Below, piece after piece: positions 7,012-14,841 of a stretch of 15,472 nucleotides of DNA. Origin of the DNA: Albidovulum sp. (GTDB taxonomy: Bacteria > Pseudomonadota > Alphaproteobacteria > Rhodobacterales > Rhodobacteraceae); NCBI GenBank assembly GCA_030837825.1, contig JAUQYB010000099.1:1-15472 (forward strand), in the 5' to 3' direction. Made by a program: the position numbers and the translations under genes. The stretch's first letter is position 1, and each line of letters begins with the position of its first letter. Under the pieces are notes generated by a model. The model was not told where the DNA came from, searched no databases, and worked only from the letters and a program-made list of their open reading frames with translations.

Positions 7012-7608
7012 TTACACCGTCGCGGGTGCCACCACCCAGAGGACCTCGCAGGCATCGTCGCCGACGGTCCAGAAGCGCACCATCGCGGTGGACGGGAAGG
7101 CGAAGCTGTCGCCGCAGTTGACGACGAATTCGACGCCGTTCAGCTCGAGCCCCATGGTCCCGGCCAGCACGATCCCGCATTTGCCGCCCTCGGCATTGCA
7201 GTAGGGTTCGCCCGACGAGGCGCCGGGCTTCAGCAGGAAGCGCAGCATCTGGATCGTCGGCTGCGTGTCAGGGGTGAGCAGCTCCTTGACAAGGGCGCCA
7301 TCGTGATAGGTCAAGGACCGGCGCGCGCCTGCGGGCACGATGTATTCGGCCGCCTGGCTTTCCTGTTCGCCGTCGCGGTGGAAGAGCCAGTTCACCGGCA
7401 TGTCCATCGCCGCGCAGATCGCGCGGAGGGTCTTGATCGAGGGCGCGGCAAGCCCGCGCTCGACCTGGCTCAGCATGCCCACCGAGATGCCGGCGGGTTC
7501 GGCAACCTGCTTGAGCGACAGGCCACGCATCTGCCGGCGCAGGCGCAATGTCTCGCCGACCTGGCGCGTGTCGCTATGTGCTTCCAGATGGTTCAGATCG
7601 GCTGGCAC
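7012..7608 (-). CDS. XRE-family regulator with C-terminal cupin domain
   Basis: A 198-residue regulator with an XRE helix-turn-helix at about 17-72 (LRLRRQMRGLSLKQVAE, GMLSQVERGLAAPS) and a cupin sensor domain at about 118-196. This is the architecture of PuuR and many amine or amino acid pathway regulators. The GTG at 7608 is preferred because GGGGAGG lies 6 bases upstream; the open frame reaches 7680 only through a TTG and an unconvincing leader. It is transcribed away from the polyamine-type transporter operon and shares its 199-bp control region, so local control of that operon and of itself is likely. Ligand unknown; by context, an amine or amino acid. Confidence 0.9.
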   Translation of the reverse strand: MPADLNHLEAHSDTRQVGETLRLRRQMRGLSLKQVAEPAGISVGMLSQVERGLAAPSIKTLRAICAAMDMPVNWLFHRDGEQESQAAEYIVPAGARRSLTYHDGALVKELLTPDTQPTIQMLRFLLKPGASSGEPYCNAEGGKCGIVLAGTMGLELNGVEFVVNCGDSFAFPSTAMVRFWTVGDDACEVLWVVAPATV

Positions 7609-7633
7609 AGCTGCCCTCCCCGGTTGCCGTTCT

Positions 7634-7664
7634 TGAATTTTATAACATTCTTCATATAAGTTCA
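7634..7664. promoter_or_regulatory. AT-rich region with imperfect inverted repeat, possible operator
   Basis: TGAATTTTAT (7634-7643) and ATAAGTTCA (7656-7664) form an imperfect inverted repeat whose half-sites read roughly TGAANTTAT. It lies in a short AT-rich island in otherwise GC-rich DNA, just upstream of the XRE-cupin start. On the minus strand TTGGTG followed after 17 bases by TTATAA is a possible leftward promoter overlapping the repeat. Suggestive only. Confidence 0.35.
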
Positions 7665-7680
7665 CCAAAATTAAAATCAA

Positions 7681-7708
7681 TTGACAGAAATTTAAAACGG
7701 ATCATAGT
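7681..7708 (+). promoter_or_regulatory. predicted promoter of the polyamine-type transporter operon
   Basis: A perfect -35 TTGACA (7681-7686) is followed after 16 bases by CATAGT (7703-7708), four of six bases matching the -10 consensus. This leaves a leader of roughly 90 bases before the binding-protein start codon. It is the clearest sigma-70-like promoter in the window and points into the six-to-seven-gene operon. Confidence 0.55.
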
Positions 7709-7807
7709 CATCCGCAGAGATGTCGAGTCCATGCCGGAACACGGAACGCCGCCTCGGGCCGGAACATCTCCTGACGAGCCAGATTCATGATTTCGGGAGG
7801 AAATATC

Positions 7808-8839
7808 ATGAAAACGATCGGTGTTGCGCTGTTGTGCACGGTCATGACAGCAATCCCCGTCACAGTGATGGCAAGAGATGTTACCATCGCGGGTTGGGGC
7901 GGCAACTACCAGGATGCCCAGCGCGAGGCCTATTTCAAGCCCTTCGCCGAGAAGGCCGGCGTGAAGATCGAGGAGACGACCTATCTCGGCGGGCTTGCCG
8001 AGATCAAGGCGATGGTGGACACCGGCAACGTCGCCTGGGACTTCCTGATCATGGGCGGGTCCGAATTGCAGCTCGCCTGTGACGAGGGGCTGCTGGAGCC
8101 GCTCGACTGGGATGCGATCGGCGGCAAGGACGATCTTCTGCCCGGTGCCGCGATGCCCTGCGGTGTCGGCAACGTCGTGATCGGCAACGGCTTCGCCTAC
8201 AACACCGGGGCCTTCCCGACGCCGCCGCAGGACTGGAAGGACTTCTTCGACCGCGAGAAGTTTCCCGGCCGGCGCGGCGTCAACAACTCGCCGCAGTTCA
8301 ACCTCGAATATGCGCTGATGGCCGACGGCGTGCCGCCGGACCAGATCTACGAGGTGCTGGCGACACCCGAGGGCGTGGACCGCGCCTTTGCCCAGTGGGA
8401 CAAGATCAAGGACCTGCTGCAATACTGGGAATCCGGCGCGCAGCCGGTGGAGTGGCTCGCCTCGAACAACGTGGCGCTGTCGACCGCCTACAACGGCCGG
8501 ATCATCATGGCCAAGCGCGAGGGCAAGCCGCTGGAATTCGTCTGGAAGAACCATGTCGTGAACATGGACGGCTGGGCGATGGTCAAGGGCTCGCCCTACA
8601 AGGACAGGCTGACCGAGTTCATCCAGACGGTGAACGCCCCGGCGAACCAGGCGAAGTTTTCGTCGCTCATGCCCTACGGCCCGTCGAACGCGCTCGCCGC
8701 CGAGCATCTGACACCCGAGATCGTCGCGGGCCTGCCTGCCGGCGACAACATCAAGGAAGCGGCCTTCATGTCGGACGAGTTCTGGATCGACCACCTGGAC
8801 GAGCTGCGCGAACGCTGGAGCCGCTGGTCCACCCAGTAG
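7808..8839 (+). CDS. polyamine-type periplasmic binding protein of an ABC importer
   Basis: A 343-residue exported protein of the PotD/PotF-like family. The signal peptide (residues 1-22, ending VMA) is followed by the typical VTIAGWGGNYQDA strand. Other family features are DFLIMGGSELQLACDEGLLEPLDW, PCGVGNVVIG, FFDREKFPGRRGV, ALSTAYNGR and DGWAMVKGSP. Cys91 and Cys118 are placed to form a disulfide in the periplasm. The ATG at 7808 has an ideal GGGAGGAAATATC leader. The family brings in putrescine, spermidine and a range of other amines and organic acids, so the exact ligand is open; the downstream oxidase favours an amine. A strong hairpin follows the gene. Confidence 0.9.
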   Translation: MKTIGVALLCTVMTAIPVTVMARDVTIAGWGGNYQDAQREAYFKPFAEKAGVKIEETTYLGGLAEIKAMVDTGNVAWDFLIMGGSELQLACDEGLLEPLDWDAIGGKDDLLPGAAMPCGVGNVVIGNGFAYNTGAFPTPPQDWKDFFDREKFPGRRGVNNSPQFNLEYALMADGVPPDQIYEVLATPEGVDRAFAQWDKIKDLLQYWESGAQPVEWLASNNVALSTAYNGRIIMAKREGKPLEFVWKNHVVNMDGWAMVKGSPYKDRLTEFIQTVNAPANQAKFSSLMPYGPSNALAAEHLTPEIVAGLPAGDNIKEAAFMSDEFWIDHLDELRERWSRWSTQ

Positions 8840-8852
8840 CCCACTGCCCTCT

Positions 8853-8876
8853 CCTCCGGCGGGGTTCCGCCGGAGG
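8853..8876 (+). promoter_or_regulatory. strong hairpin between binding protein and permease genes
   Basis: A perfect 10-bp stem, CCTCCGGCGG with CCGCCGGAGG, has a four-base GGTT loop and starts 13 bases after the binding-protein stop. No T-run follows and the next gene starts 20 bases later. It probably stabilises the binding-protein message or partly terminates, so that more binding protein than permease is made. The same arrangement is seen after glnH. Confidence 0.6.
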
Positions 8877-8896
8877 CTCCGTCCTAGGATGACATC

Positions 8897-10069
8897 ATGA
8901 GCGCGTCGCCCCGCAAGCCGGGTGGAGCACGACTGGCGGCCGTTGTCCTGCTGGTTCTTCCGCTCGCGATCTACATTCTGCTCTATCTGATGCCGATCAG
9001 CTCGATGATCTCGCTCAGCGTCGACAATGGCGAACTGGGGCGAGGCCTGGTGCAGTTCCGCGGCGCCGATCTGGGCGATCCTGACGCGCGGGCCGCAGCC
9101 CTTCTTGCCGACATGCAGGCGATGGACGCCGGGCAGCAGGCCGCGACGGCACGCGAGCTCAACCAGAACCTGTCGGGATTCCGCTCGCTGTTTCTCAAGA
9201 CCGCGCGGCAGGCGGCCGGGATCGAGCCCACCGCCGCCGGGCTTGCCGCCTTCGACAAGCGCTGGGCCGACGAGACCTACTGGGCGGTGATGGCGCGGAA
9301 CAGCTCGCCCTTCACCTGGCGCCACTTCGGTCAGGCGACGGGTCTTCAGGTAGACGAAAGCGGCCGGCTGACCGCCGGCGGCGACGACATCTATGTGCAG
9401 ATCATGTGGCGCACGCTGGTGATCTCGGTGCAGGTCACGCTGGTGACGCTGCTGATCGGCTATCCGCTGGCCTATGCGGTGGCCAATGCGGCGCCGCGGT
9501 TTGCGGCCTTCGTGCTGATCGCGGTGCTGATGAGCTTCTGGACCTCGATCCTCGTGCGCACCACCGCCTGGGTGATCCTGCTTCAGACATCGGGCCTGGT
9601 GAACGCCTTCCTGCTCTGGACCGGGTTCATCACCGAGCCGTTACAGCTCATCTTCAACCGCTTCGGCGCGATTGTCTCGATGACGCATGTGCTGCTGCCC
9701 TTCGCCATCATCCCGATCATGAACGTGATGCGGACGATTCCGAAATCGCAAAAGGATGCGTCGCTGAGCCTCGGCGCCGGCCCGGTCGAGACCTTCCTCA
9801 GGGTCTACTTCCCGCAGACGCTGCGCGGTGTCGCGGTCGGCGGGGCCACGGTCTTCATCCTGGCACTCGGCTTTTACATCACGCCCTCGCTGACCGGCGG
9901 GCCGCGGGACCAGATGGTGTCGTTCTACATCGCCGCCTTCGTCAAGGAATCGCTCAACTGGGGCATGGCCTCGGCGCTGTCGGTGATGCTGCTGGGCGCG
10001 GTGCTGTTGATCCTGTCGGCCTACGGCGCGGCGCGCTGGCTGATGGCGCGCAAGCGGGGGCAGGTCTGA
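8897..10069 (+). CDS. ABC transporter permease, PotB/PotH type, with large periplasmic insertion
   Basis: A 390-residue inner-membrane subunit. The first helix is at about 13-35. Residues 36-168 form a hydrophilic, helical stretch with NLSGFRSLFLKTAR (91-104), and further helices lie at about 172-195, 202-222, 258-277, 311-330 and 355-378. The EAA loop is at about 281-303 (IPKSQKDASLSLGAGP). Classical PotB has about 280 residues, so the insertion after helix 1 explains the extra length; a subfamily of alphaproteobacterial permeases carries a similar domain. The start ATG at 8897 has AGGA upstream. The stop shares one base with the next start (TGATG), so the two permeases are coupled and should form the heterodimeric channel. 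Confidence 0.92.
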   Translation: MSASPRKPGGARLAAVVLLVLPLAIYILLYLMPISSMISLSVDNGELGRGLVQFRGADLGDPDARAAALLADMQAMDAGQQAATARELNQNLSGFRSLFLKTARQAAGIEPTAAGLAAFDKRWADETYWAVMARNSSPFTWRHFGQATGLQVDESGRLTAGGDDIYVQIMWRTLVISVQVTLVTLLIGYPLAYAVANAAPRFAAFVLIAVLMSFWTSILVRTTAWVILLQTSGLVNAFLLWTGFITEPLQLIFNRFGAIVSMTHVLLPFAIIPIMNVMRTIPKSQKDASLSLGAGPVETFLRVYFPQTLRGVAVGGATVFILALGFYITPSLTGGPRDQMVSFYIAAFVKESLNWGMASALSVMLLGAVLLILSAYGAARWLMARKRGQV

Positions 10070-10851
10070 TGTCGCGGGTCATCTTCTGGGGTTCGGTTCT
10101 TTTCGCGCTGGCCTTCCTGGTGGTGCCGCTCGTCCTGGTGATGCCGCTCGCCTTCAACTCGGGGTCGTTCCTGACCTATCCGATGGACGGGTTCAGCCTG
10201 AAGTGGTTTCACGAGATATTCACCTCGGGCCAGTGGACGCGGGCGCTGTCCAACAGCCTCAGGATCGCCACCGGCGCGATGGTGCTGGGCGTCCTGATCG
10301 GCGGGCTTGCCGCGACCGGGGTGATGCTGACCGGCAGGGCGTTGCAGGTGGTGCTGACCGGGCTCTTCGTCTCGCCGCTGGTGGTGCCCTCGATCGTCGT
10401 CGGCGTGGCCTTCGCCTATGCCTTCGGGCGGGTCGGCCTGTCGGGCAGCTACCTCGGCCTCGTGCTCGCCCATGCGATCCTAGGCGCGCCGCTCGTCTTC
10501 CTGTCGGTGATGACCTCGCTCAAGGGCCTCGACCCCGATCTCGACCTTGCCGCGGCCTCGCTCGGGGCGACGCGCAGCCACCGCTTCCGGCATGTGACCC
10601 TGCCGCTTGCCGCGCCGGGGTTCCTTGCCGGCGCGCTTTTCGCCTTCATCACCTCCTTCGACGAGGTGGTGGTGGCGCTGTTCCTCGCCTCGCCGGAATC
10701 GACCACTCTGCCGGTCGCCCTCTTCGCCGGGCTTCGCGACCGGCTCCAGCCGACCATCGTCGTCGTTGCGCTTCTGCTTTCGCTGCTGAGCTTCGCGCTC
10801 CTCTGGCTGCTGCGAAGGCTCCAGACCCTTGCCCAGCCGCAGAAGCAATGA
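10069..10851 (+). CDS. ABC transporter permease, PotC/PotI type
   Basis: A 260-residue second permease of the polyamine-type importer, of usual length. Hydrophobic segments lie at about 7-28, 66-88, 95-118, 130-148, 183-205 and 229-248. The EAA loop reads DLAAASLGATRSHRFRHVTLP (159-179). The ATG at 10069 overlaps the stop of the first permease by one base; no independent ribosome site is needed. SFDEVVVALFLASPESTTLPV (196-216) is a hallmark of the PotC/PotI group. It is followed 23 bp later by the ATPase gene. Confidence 0.93.
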   Translation: MSRVIFWGSVLFALAFLVVPLVLVMPLAFNSGSFLTYPMDGFSLKWFHEIFTSGQWTRALSNSLRIATGAMVLGVLIGGLAATGVMLTGRALQVVLTGLFVSPLVVPSIVVGVAFAYAFGRVGLSGSYLGLVLAHAILGAPLVFLSVMTSLKGLDPDLDLAAASLGATRSHRFRHVTLPLAAPGFLAGALFAFITSFDEVVVALFLASPESTTLPVALFAGLRDRLQPTIVVVALLLSLLSFALLWLLRRLQTLAQPQKQ

Positions 10852-10874
10852 CCGGACCCTGACGGAGACCTGTG

Positions 10875-11957
10875 ATGGCATTTCTCGAAATCCGCAACAT
10901 CGACAAGTTCTACGGGACCATGCAGGCGCTGTCGCAAGTGTCGCTGAGCATCCCGAAGGGCGGCTTCGTCACATTGCTCGGGCCCTCCGGATCGGGGAAG
11001 ACGACGCTTCTGAAGATCCTCGCCGGGTTCGAGGGCGTCTCGGCCGGCGATATCCGCCATGACGGCCGCGACATCACCGCGCTGAAGCCGGAAAAGCGCA
11101 ACTTCGGGCTGGTCTTCCAGGGCTATGCGCTGTTTCCGCACATGACGGTCTTCGACAACGTCGCCTATCCCTTGAAGGTGCGGCGCCTGGGCCGCGACGA
11201 GATCGCCACCCGGGTGAACGCGATGCTGGATCTGGTGCATCTCGGCGCCTTCGGCCGCCGCAAGCCGCACGAACTGTCGGGCGGCCAGCAGCAGCGCGTG
11301 GCGCTGGCCCGCGCGCTGGTGTTCGAGCCCGACCTCCTGCTTCTGGACGAGCCAATGTCGGCCCTGGACAAGAAGCTGCGCGGCGACCTGCAGGACCAGC
11401 TCCGCGACATCCACCACCGGCTGGGGACGACCTTCATCAACGTCACCCATGACCAGGAGGAAGCGATGCACATGTCCGACCTGATCGCGGTGATGAACCA
11501 CGGAAGGATCGAGCAGTTCGACACCGCGCACCGGCTCTATCGCAACCCGTCCTCGCGGTTCGTCGCGGATTTCGTCGGCAAGTCCAACATCTTCTCCGGC
11601 ACGATGGCGGCGCGCGGGCCGCTGGCGGAATTCGCCACCGAGGCGTTCCGCCTTGCCATGCCGGGCCACCCGGTCCCGGCGGCACCGGCACCGGCAGAGC
11701 TTGTCATCCGGCCCGAGGACATCCGCATCGGCCGCAACGACGGCGCCGGGGGAGTTTCGGGCGGCGTTTCGGGCGGCGTCACCCTCGGCGGGACCGTCGC
11801 GGCCTCGACCTACTCGGGGGACCGGGCGCTCTACTCGATCGCGCTGGCGGCTGGCCGCACCCTTCTGACCTACGGCAGCGCGCGCGACGGCGCGCTCGAA
11901 CCCGGCGTGGCGGTCACGCTCGCCTTCGATGCAGGCGACTGCATCCTGTTGACCTGA
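10875..11957 (+). CDS. ABC transporter ATPase, PotA type
   Basis: A 360-residue ATPase with a complete nucleotide-binding domain and a C-terminal TOBE regulatory domain, as in PotA. Motifs are Walker A GPSGSGKTT (36-44), Q-loop VFQGYALFPH (80-89), signature LSGGQQQ (134-140), Walker B LLLLDEP (154-160) and switch His192. The TOBE part starts near residue 240, includes VIRPEDI (277-283), and contains a glycine-rich linker GVSGGVSGGV at about 292-301. The start could be GTG 10872 or ATG 10875; the ATG is taken because GGAG lies 7 bases upstream. It completes the importer with the two permeases and the binding protein. Confidence 0.93.
   Translation: MAFLEIRNIDKFYGTMQALSQVSLSIPKGGFVTLLGPSGSGKTTLLKILAGFEGVSAGDIRHDGRDITALKPEKRNFGLVFQGYALFPHMTVFDNVAYPLKVRRLGRDEIATRVNAMLDLVHLGAFGRRKPHELSGGQQQRVALARALVFEPDLLLLDEPMSALDKKLRGDLQDQLRDIHHRLGTTFINVTHDQEEAMHMSDLIAVMNHGRIEQFDTAHRLYRNPSSRFVADFVGKSNIFSGTMAARGPLAEFATEAFRLAMPGHPVPAAPAPAELVIRPEDIRIGRNDGAGGVSGGVSGGVTLGGTVAASTYSGDRALYSIALAAGRTLLTYGSARDGALEPGVAVTLAFDAGDCILLT
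11754..11777 (+). repeat. two-copy 12-bp tandem repeat inside the PotA-type gene
   Basis: GTTTCGGGCGGC occurs twice in direct succession and encodes the doubled Val-Ser-Gly-Gly of the linker in the TOBE domain. The copies are identical at the DNA level, which points to a recent in-frame duplication. Confidence 0.85.
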
Positions 11958-11970
11958 AAGGAGCATGCGC

Positions 11971-12324
11971 GTGAGCAACCTGAAATACGCCCGCACCGCC
12001 AGCCTCGGCGCCGGAGAGCCCGGCCGGCCCGAGCCTGACCTGCTGATCGAGGGCGCGCCGGAATTCATGTCCTGGCCGCTGATCGAGGCACGGACGATGT
12101 CCGGCGTCTGGGCGGCATCGCCCGGGCATCACCGGGTGATGCGCGGCGAGGACCTGATCGAGAGCTTCTACATCCTCGAAGGCGAGATCGAGCTGTTCGA
12201 GGAGGGCCAGGCCGCACCCAAGCGGTTCGGCCCCGGCGATCTGGTGGTGCTCGAACCCGGCTTCCGCGGAAGCTGGAAGACCATCAGCGCCATGCGGAAG
12301 GTCTATTTCACGTCGAAAGTCTGA
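11971..12324 (+). CDS. small single-domain cupin, DUF861/Cupin_3 type
   Basis: A 117-residue protein consisting of one cupin barrel of the DUF861 type, the domain also found in ureidoglycine aminohydrolase-like proteins. Characteristic stretches are SGVWAASPGHHRV (44-56), the first cupin motif ending ESFYILEGEIELF (64-76), and FGPGDLVVLEPGFRGSW (86-102). A metal ligand histidine pair is not obvious, as in many members of this group. Two starts are possible: ATG 11965 sits directly against AAGGAG, while GTG 11971 is 7 bases from it and is preferred. It lies between the importer and the FAD oxidase, a pairing often seen in amine catabolic operons. The biochemical role is not established; binding or processing an oxidation intermediate is conceivable. 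Confidence 0.85.
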   Translation: MSNLKYARTASLGAGEPGRPEPDLLIEGAPEFMSWPLIEARTMSGVWAASPGHHRVMRGEDLIESFYILEGEIELFEEGQAAPKRFGPGDLVVLEPGFRGSWKTISAMRKVYFTSKV

Positions 12325-12380
12325 CCACGCCGCCCGTCCGGCAGGGCGGGCGCGCGGGTATCCAGGATCGGGAGGAACTG

Positions 12381-13685
12381 ATGAAGACGACGCCTTTCTG
12401 GTGGGAAGCCGCCGAGCCGCAGCACGGCGACCGGGTGATCGATACCGGCGATTGCCGCGTCCTGATCGTCGGTTCGGGCTATACCGGCCTTTCGGCGGCG
12501 ATCACGCTTGCCGAAGCCGGAGAGACCGGCATCATCGTCATCGACGCGATGCGGATCGGCGAAGGCGCCAGTTCCCGCAACGGCGGCCAGATCGGCAACG
12601 CCGCGAAATTCACCCTGGCCCAGGCGACGGCGCGGTTCGGCGAAAAGCGCGGGCGCGAGATCATGGAGGACTACGCCGCCTCGATGCCGTTCATGCTCGG
12701 CCGCGCCGCCACGCTGGCCGACCCGATCGACCTCGACCTTTGCGGCAGCGTGGTCGGCGCGCACACCCGCAAGGACATGGCCAAGCTTCACGAACTGCGC
12801 GACCGGCTGGCGCCCGAGGACCGCAGGAACTACGAGATCCTCGACGAAGGCGACGTCCGCCGCGCCGTCAAGACCGGCATCTACCGCGGCGCGATGATCC
12901 GCCATGACCAGGGCTCGATCCATCCGGCGAAATACGTCCGGGCGCTGGCCAACCGGGCGCGGGCGCTCGGGGTCCGCATCGTCACCGGCTGGCGGTTCGG
13001 CGGTGCCCGGCGGATCGCCGAGGGCCATGCGGCGCGGCTCGTGAACATGCAGGACGGGACGTCGGTCGACCTCAGGGCCGAGAAGATCCTGCTCGGCGTC
13101 AACGGCTATGCCGGGCCCGAGGTGCCGTGGCTGCGCAAGCGCACGATCCCGGTGCAAAGCTACATGATCGCCACCGAGGAAATGCCCTTCGACCTGCTCG
13201 AGCGGCTGATCCCCGGCAACCGCATGGTCGGCGACACCAAGCATGTGCTCTACTATTTCCGCCGCTCGCCCGACGGAAAGCGCATCCTGTTCGGCGGGCG
13301 GGCGCGGTTTCGCAACTCGACCGAGGAACAGGGCGCCGTGGGCCTGCGCAGGTTCATGGAACACACCTTCCCCGAAACCCGCGGCGTGCCGCTCAGCCAC
13401 GCCTGGCATGGCAACGTCTGTTTCGCCCTCGACTTCTGCTCGCACGCCGGCCGGATGGACGACGGCATCTACTACGTCTCGTGCTGCAACGGCGGCGGAA
13501 TCTCGAACCAGACGCATCTCGGGCACCGGATCGCCGAACACATGCTCGGCCGGCCCGGCACCGGCCGGGGCGTGATCGGCAGCCATTTCCCGAAGCTTCC
13601 CTTCTACAACGGCAATCCCTGGTTCCTGCCGATGGTCGGCACCTGGTACCGGTTCCTCGACCGCAGCGCACGCTGGTTCGACTGA
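12381..13685 (+). CDS. FAD-dependent amine/amino acid oxidoreductase, PuuB-like (DAO family)
   Basis: A 434-residue flavoenzyme of the D-amino acid oxidase/glycine oxidase superfamily. The dinucleotide-binding motif is VLIVGSGYTGLSAA (27-40), followed by the acidic residue Asp55 at the end of the second strand, and by GASSRNGGQIG (62-72), typical of the gamma-glutamylputrescine oxidase-like branch. YYVSCCNGGGISNQTHLG near 364-381 is the C-terminal flavin-contacting stretch. It should oxidise a carbon-nitrogen bond of an amine, N-substituted amine or amino acid, giving an aldehyde or keto acid and ammonia or a smaller amine. No Tat or Sec signal is seen, so it acts in the cytoplasm. The ATG at 12381 has GGGAGGAAC upstream. 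The importer genes and PuuR-like regulator support an amine substrate. Confidence 0.9.
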   Translation: MKTTPFWWEAAEPQHGDRVIDTGDCRVLIVGSGYTGLSAAITLAEAGETGIIVIDAMRIGEGASSRNGGQIGNAAKFTLAQATARFGEKRGREIMEDYAASMPFMLGRAATLADPIDLDLCGSVVGAHTRKDMAKLHELRDRLAPEDRRNYEILDEGDVRRAVKTGIYRGAMIRHDQGSIHPAKYVRALANRARALGVRIVTGWRFGGARRIAEGHAARLVNMQDGTSVDLRAEKILLGVNGYAGPEVPWLRKRTIPVQSYMIATEEMPFDLLERLIPGNRMVGDTKHVLYYFRRSPDGKRILFGGRARFRNSTEEQGAVGLRRFMEHTFPETRGVPLSHAWHGNVCFALDFCSHAGRMDDGIYYVSCCNGGGISNQTHLGHRIAEHMLGRPGTGRGVIGSHFPKLPFYNGNPWFLPMVGTWYRFLDRSARWFD

Positions 13686-13705
13686 GGCGCCTGAGCGTTC
13701 CGCAG

Positions 13706-14590
13706 ATGTCCTCGAACGCCACCGTGGCAAGCCGCCGCGACACCACCGGCGCCGGCATCATGATGATGATGCTGGCGATGGCACTGGTGCCGATGATCGA
13801 CGTCCAGGCCAAGCATCTGGTAACCGGCGGCATTCCGGCGATGCAGGTGATCTTCCTTCGGATGGTGTGCGGAACGTTCCTTCTCCTGCCGGTCATGCTC
13901 GCCGGCCGGCGGGAGGAGATCATTCCACCGGACGGCCGGGTCAATGCCCTTCTCCTCGGCTTCTTCAGCATCGCCACGGGGTTCTGCTTTTTCGGGGCGC
14001 TGAAATATCTTTCGATCGCCGATACGGTGGCGATCAGCTTCGTGCAGCCGCTGTTCGTCACCCTGCTGTCCCGGCTGTTCCTGAAAGAGACCGTCGGGCC
14101 GGCGCGCTGGATCGCCCTTCTCGTCGGCTTCGGCGCGACCCTCGTCATCCTCCGGCCAAGCCACGGCGCGCTCGAACCCGGCAGCCTGCTCGCCCTCGGG
14201 TCGGGCGCGGCGATGGCCGGCTACGTGATCCTGGTGAAGAAAAGCACCGGCGGTAGCCGCCCGCTGTCGCCGCTCACACTCACCTTCCAGACGCATTTCA
14301 TGGCGGTTCTGGTCGGCGCGCCGCTGATGGCGCTGATCTGGGTAGGGCTCAGGCCCGAGCAATGGTGGATGGTCCTGGGGATGGCGCTGTTCGGCCTGGT
14401 CGGCCAGTACCTGATCATCAAGGCCTACGATTGCGCCGATGCCTCGCTCGTCGCCCCGTTCGCCTATCTGGAAATCGTCACCTCCACCGGGGCAAGCTGG
14501 CTGTTCTTCGCGCAGGTGCCGGATCAAGTCACCTTCATCGGCGTCGCCATCCTGATCTGCAGCTCCGCCTTCATCGCCTGGCGGCGGTAG
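13706..14590 (+). CDS. EamA/DMT superfamily membrane transporter
   Basis: A 294-residue membrane protein with about ten hydrophobic segments in two repeated halves, the usual EamA layout and length. Clear features are ISFVQPLFVTLLSRLFLKE (110-128), where the fourth and fifth helices of the first half meet, and the equivalent SLVAPFAYLEIVTS (247-260) in the second half. The ATG at 13706 is chosen, 20 bp after the oxidase stop; the ribosome site is weak, so it may depend on read-through translation. A run of four Met codons (residues 19-22) offers a later start but lacks a ribosome site. Members export amino acids, metabolites or drugs, or take up small molecules. Here it might export a product of the oxidase pathway or serve as a second route; direction cannot be told. 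Confidence 0.88.
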   Translation: MSSNATVASRRDTTGAGIMMMMLAMALVPMIDVQAKHLVTGGIPAMQVIFLRMVCGTFLLLPVMLAGRREEIIPPDGRVNALLLGFFSIATGFCFFGALKYLSIADTVAISFVQPLFVTLLSRLFLKETVGPARWIALLVGFGATLVILRPSHGALEPGSLLALGSGAAMAGYVILVKKSTGGSRPLSPLTLTFQTHFMAVLVGAPLMALIWVGLRPEQWWMVLGMALFGLVGQYLIIKAYDCADASLVAPFAYLEIVTSTGASWLFFAQVPDQVTFIGVAILICSSAFIAWRR

Positions 14591-14641
14591 GCGGTTCCGA
14601 AGCCTGTCTGCAGGGAGCAGTCCAATTCCAGGCAGGGGGGA

Positions 14642-14716
14642 TGGTGGGTGATGAGGGATTTGAACCCCCGACATCTTCGATGTGAACGAAGCGCTCTACC
14701 ACTGAGCTAATCACCC
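14642..14716 (-). tRNA. tRNA-Val (CAC)
   Basis: On the minus strand the acceptor GGGTGAT pairs with ATCACCC. The D-arm is GCTC/GAGC, and the anticodon stem CTTCG/CGAAG holds the loop TTCACAT, giving anticodon CAC (valine). The T-arm is GGGGG/CCCTC with one G-T pair. Discriminator A at 14645 and an encoded CCA at 14642-14644. It shares long identical runs with tRNA-Val(TAC) at the other end of the window, in the same orientation. Confidence 0.96.
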
Positions 14717-14841
14717 GTCGGCGGGCTACCTAGCGTTATTCCGCGAGCGCTTCAAGGGCCTCGTTCCCCGGTCGCATCCGCGGCCCGCCGGGCTGGCCGC
14801 GGCCGGGCGCCGCCCCCCGACGCAAGGTCGCGGCAAGTGCC

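Noticed and set aside
7652..9325. 557-codon minus-strand reading frame
   Set aside because: It is antisense to the binding-protein and first permease genes, which both have signal or membrane features, ribosome sites and family motifs.
10449..12068. 539-codon minus-strand reading frame
   Set aside because: It is antisense to the second permease and the ATPase, both of which have complete motifs.
12303..13730. 475-codon minus-strand reading frame
   Set aside because: Antisense to the FAD oxidoreductase; low-complexity composition and no start context.
236..14641. Mobile element or prophage
   Set aside because: No transposase, integrase, terminal repeats or phage structural genes were found; only the flanking tRNA genes hint at an island.
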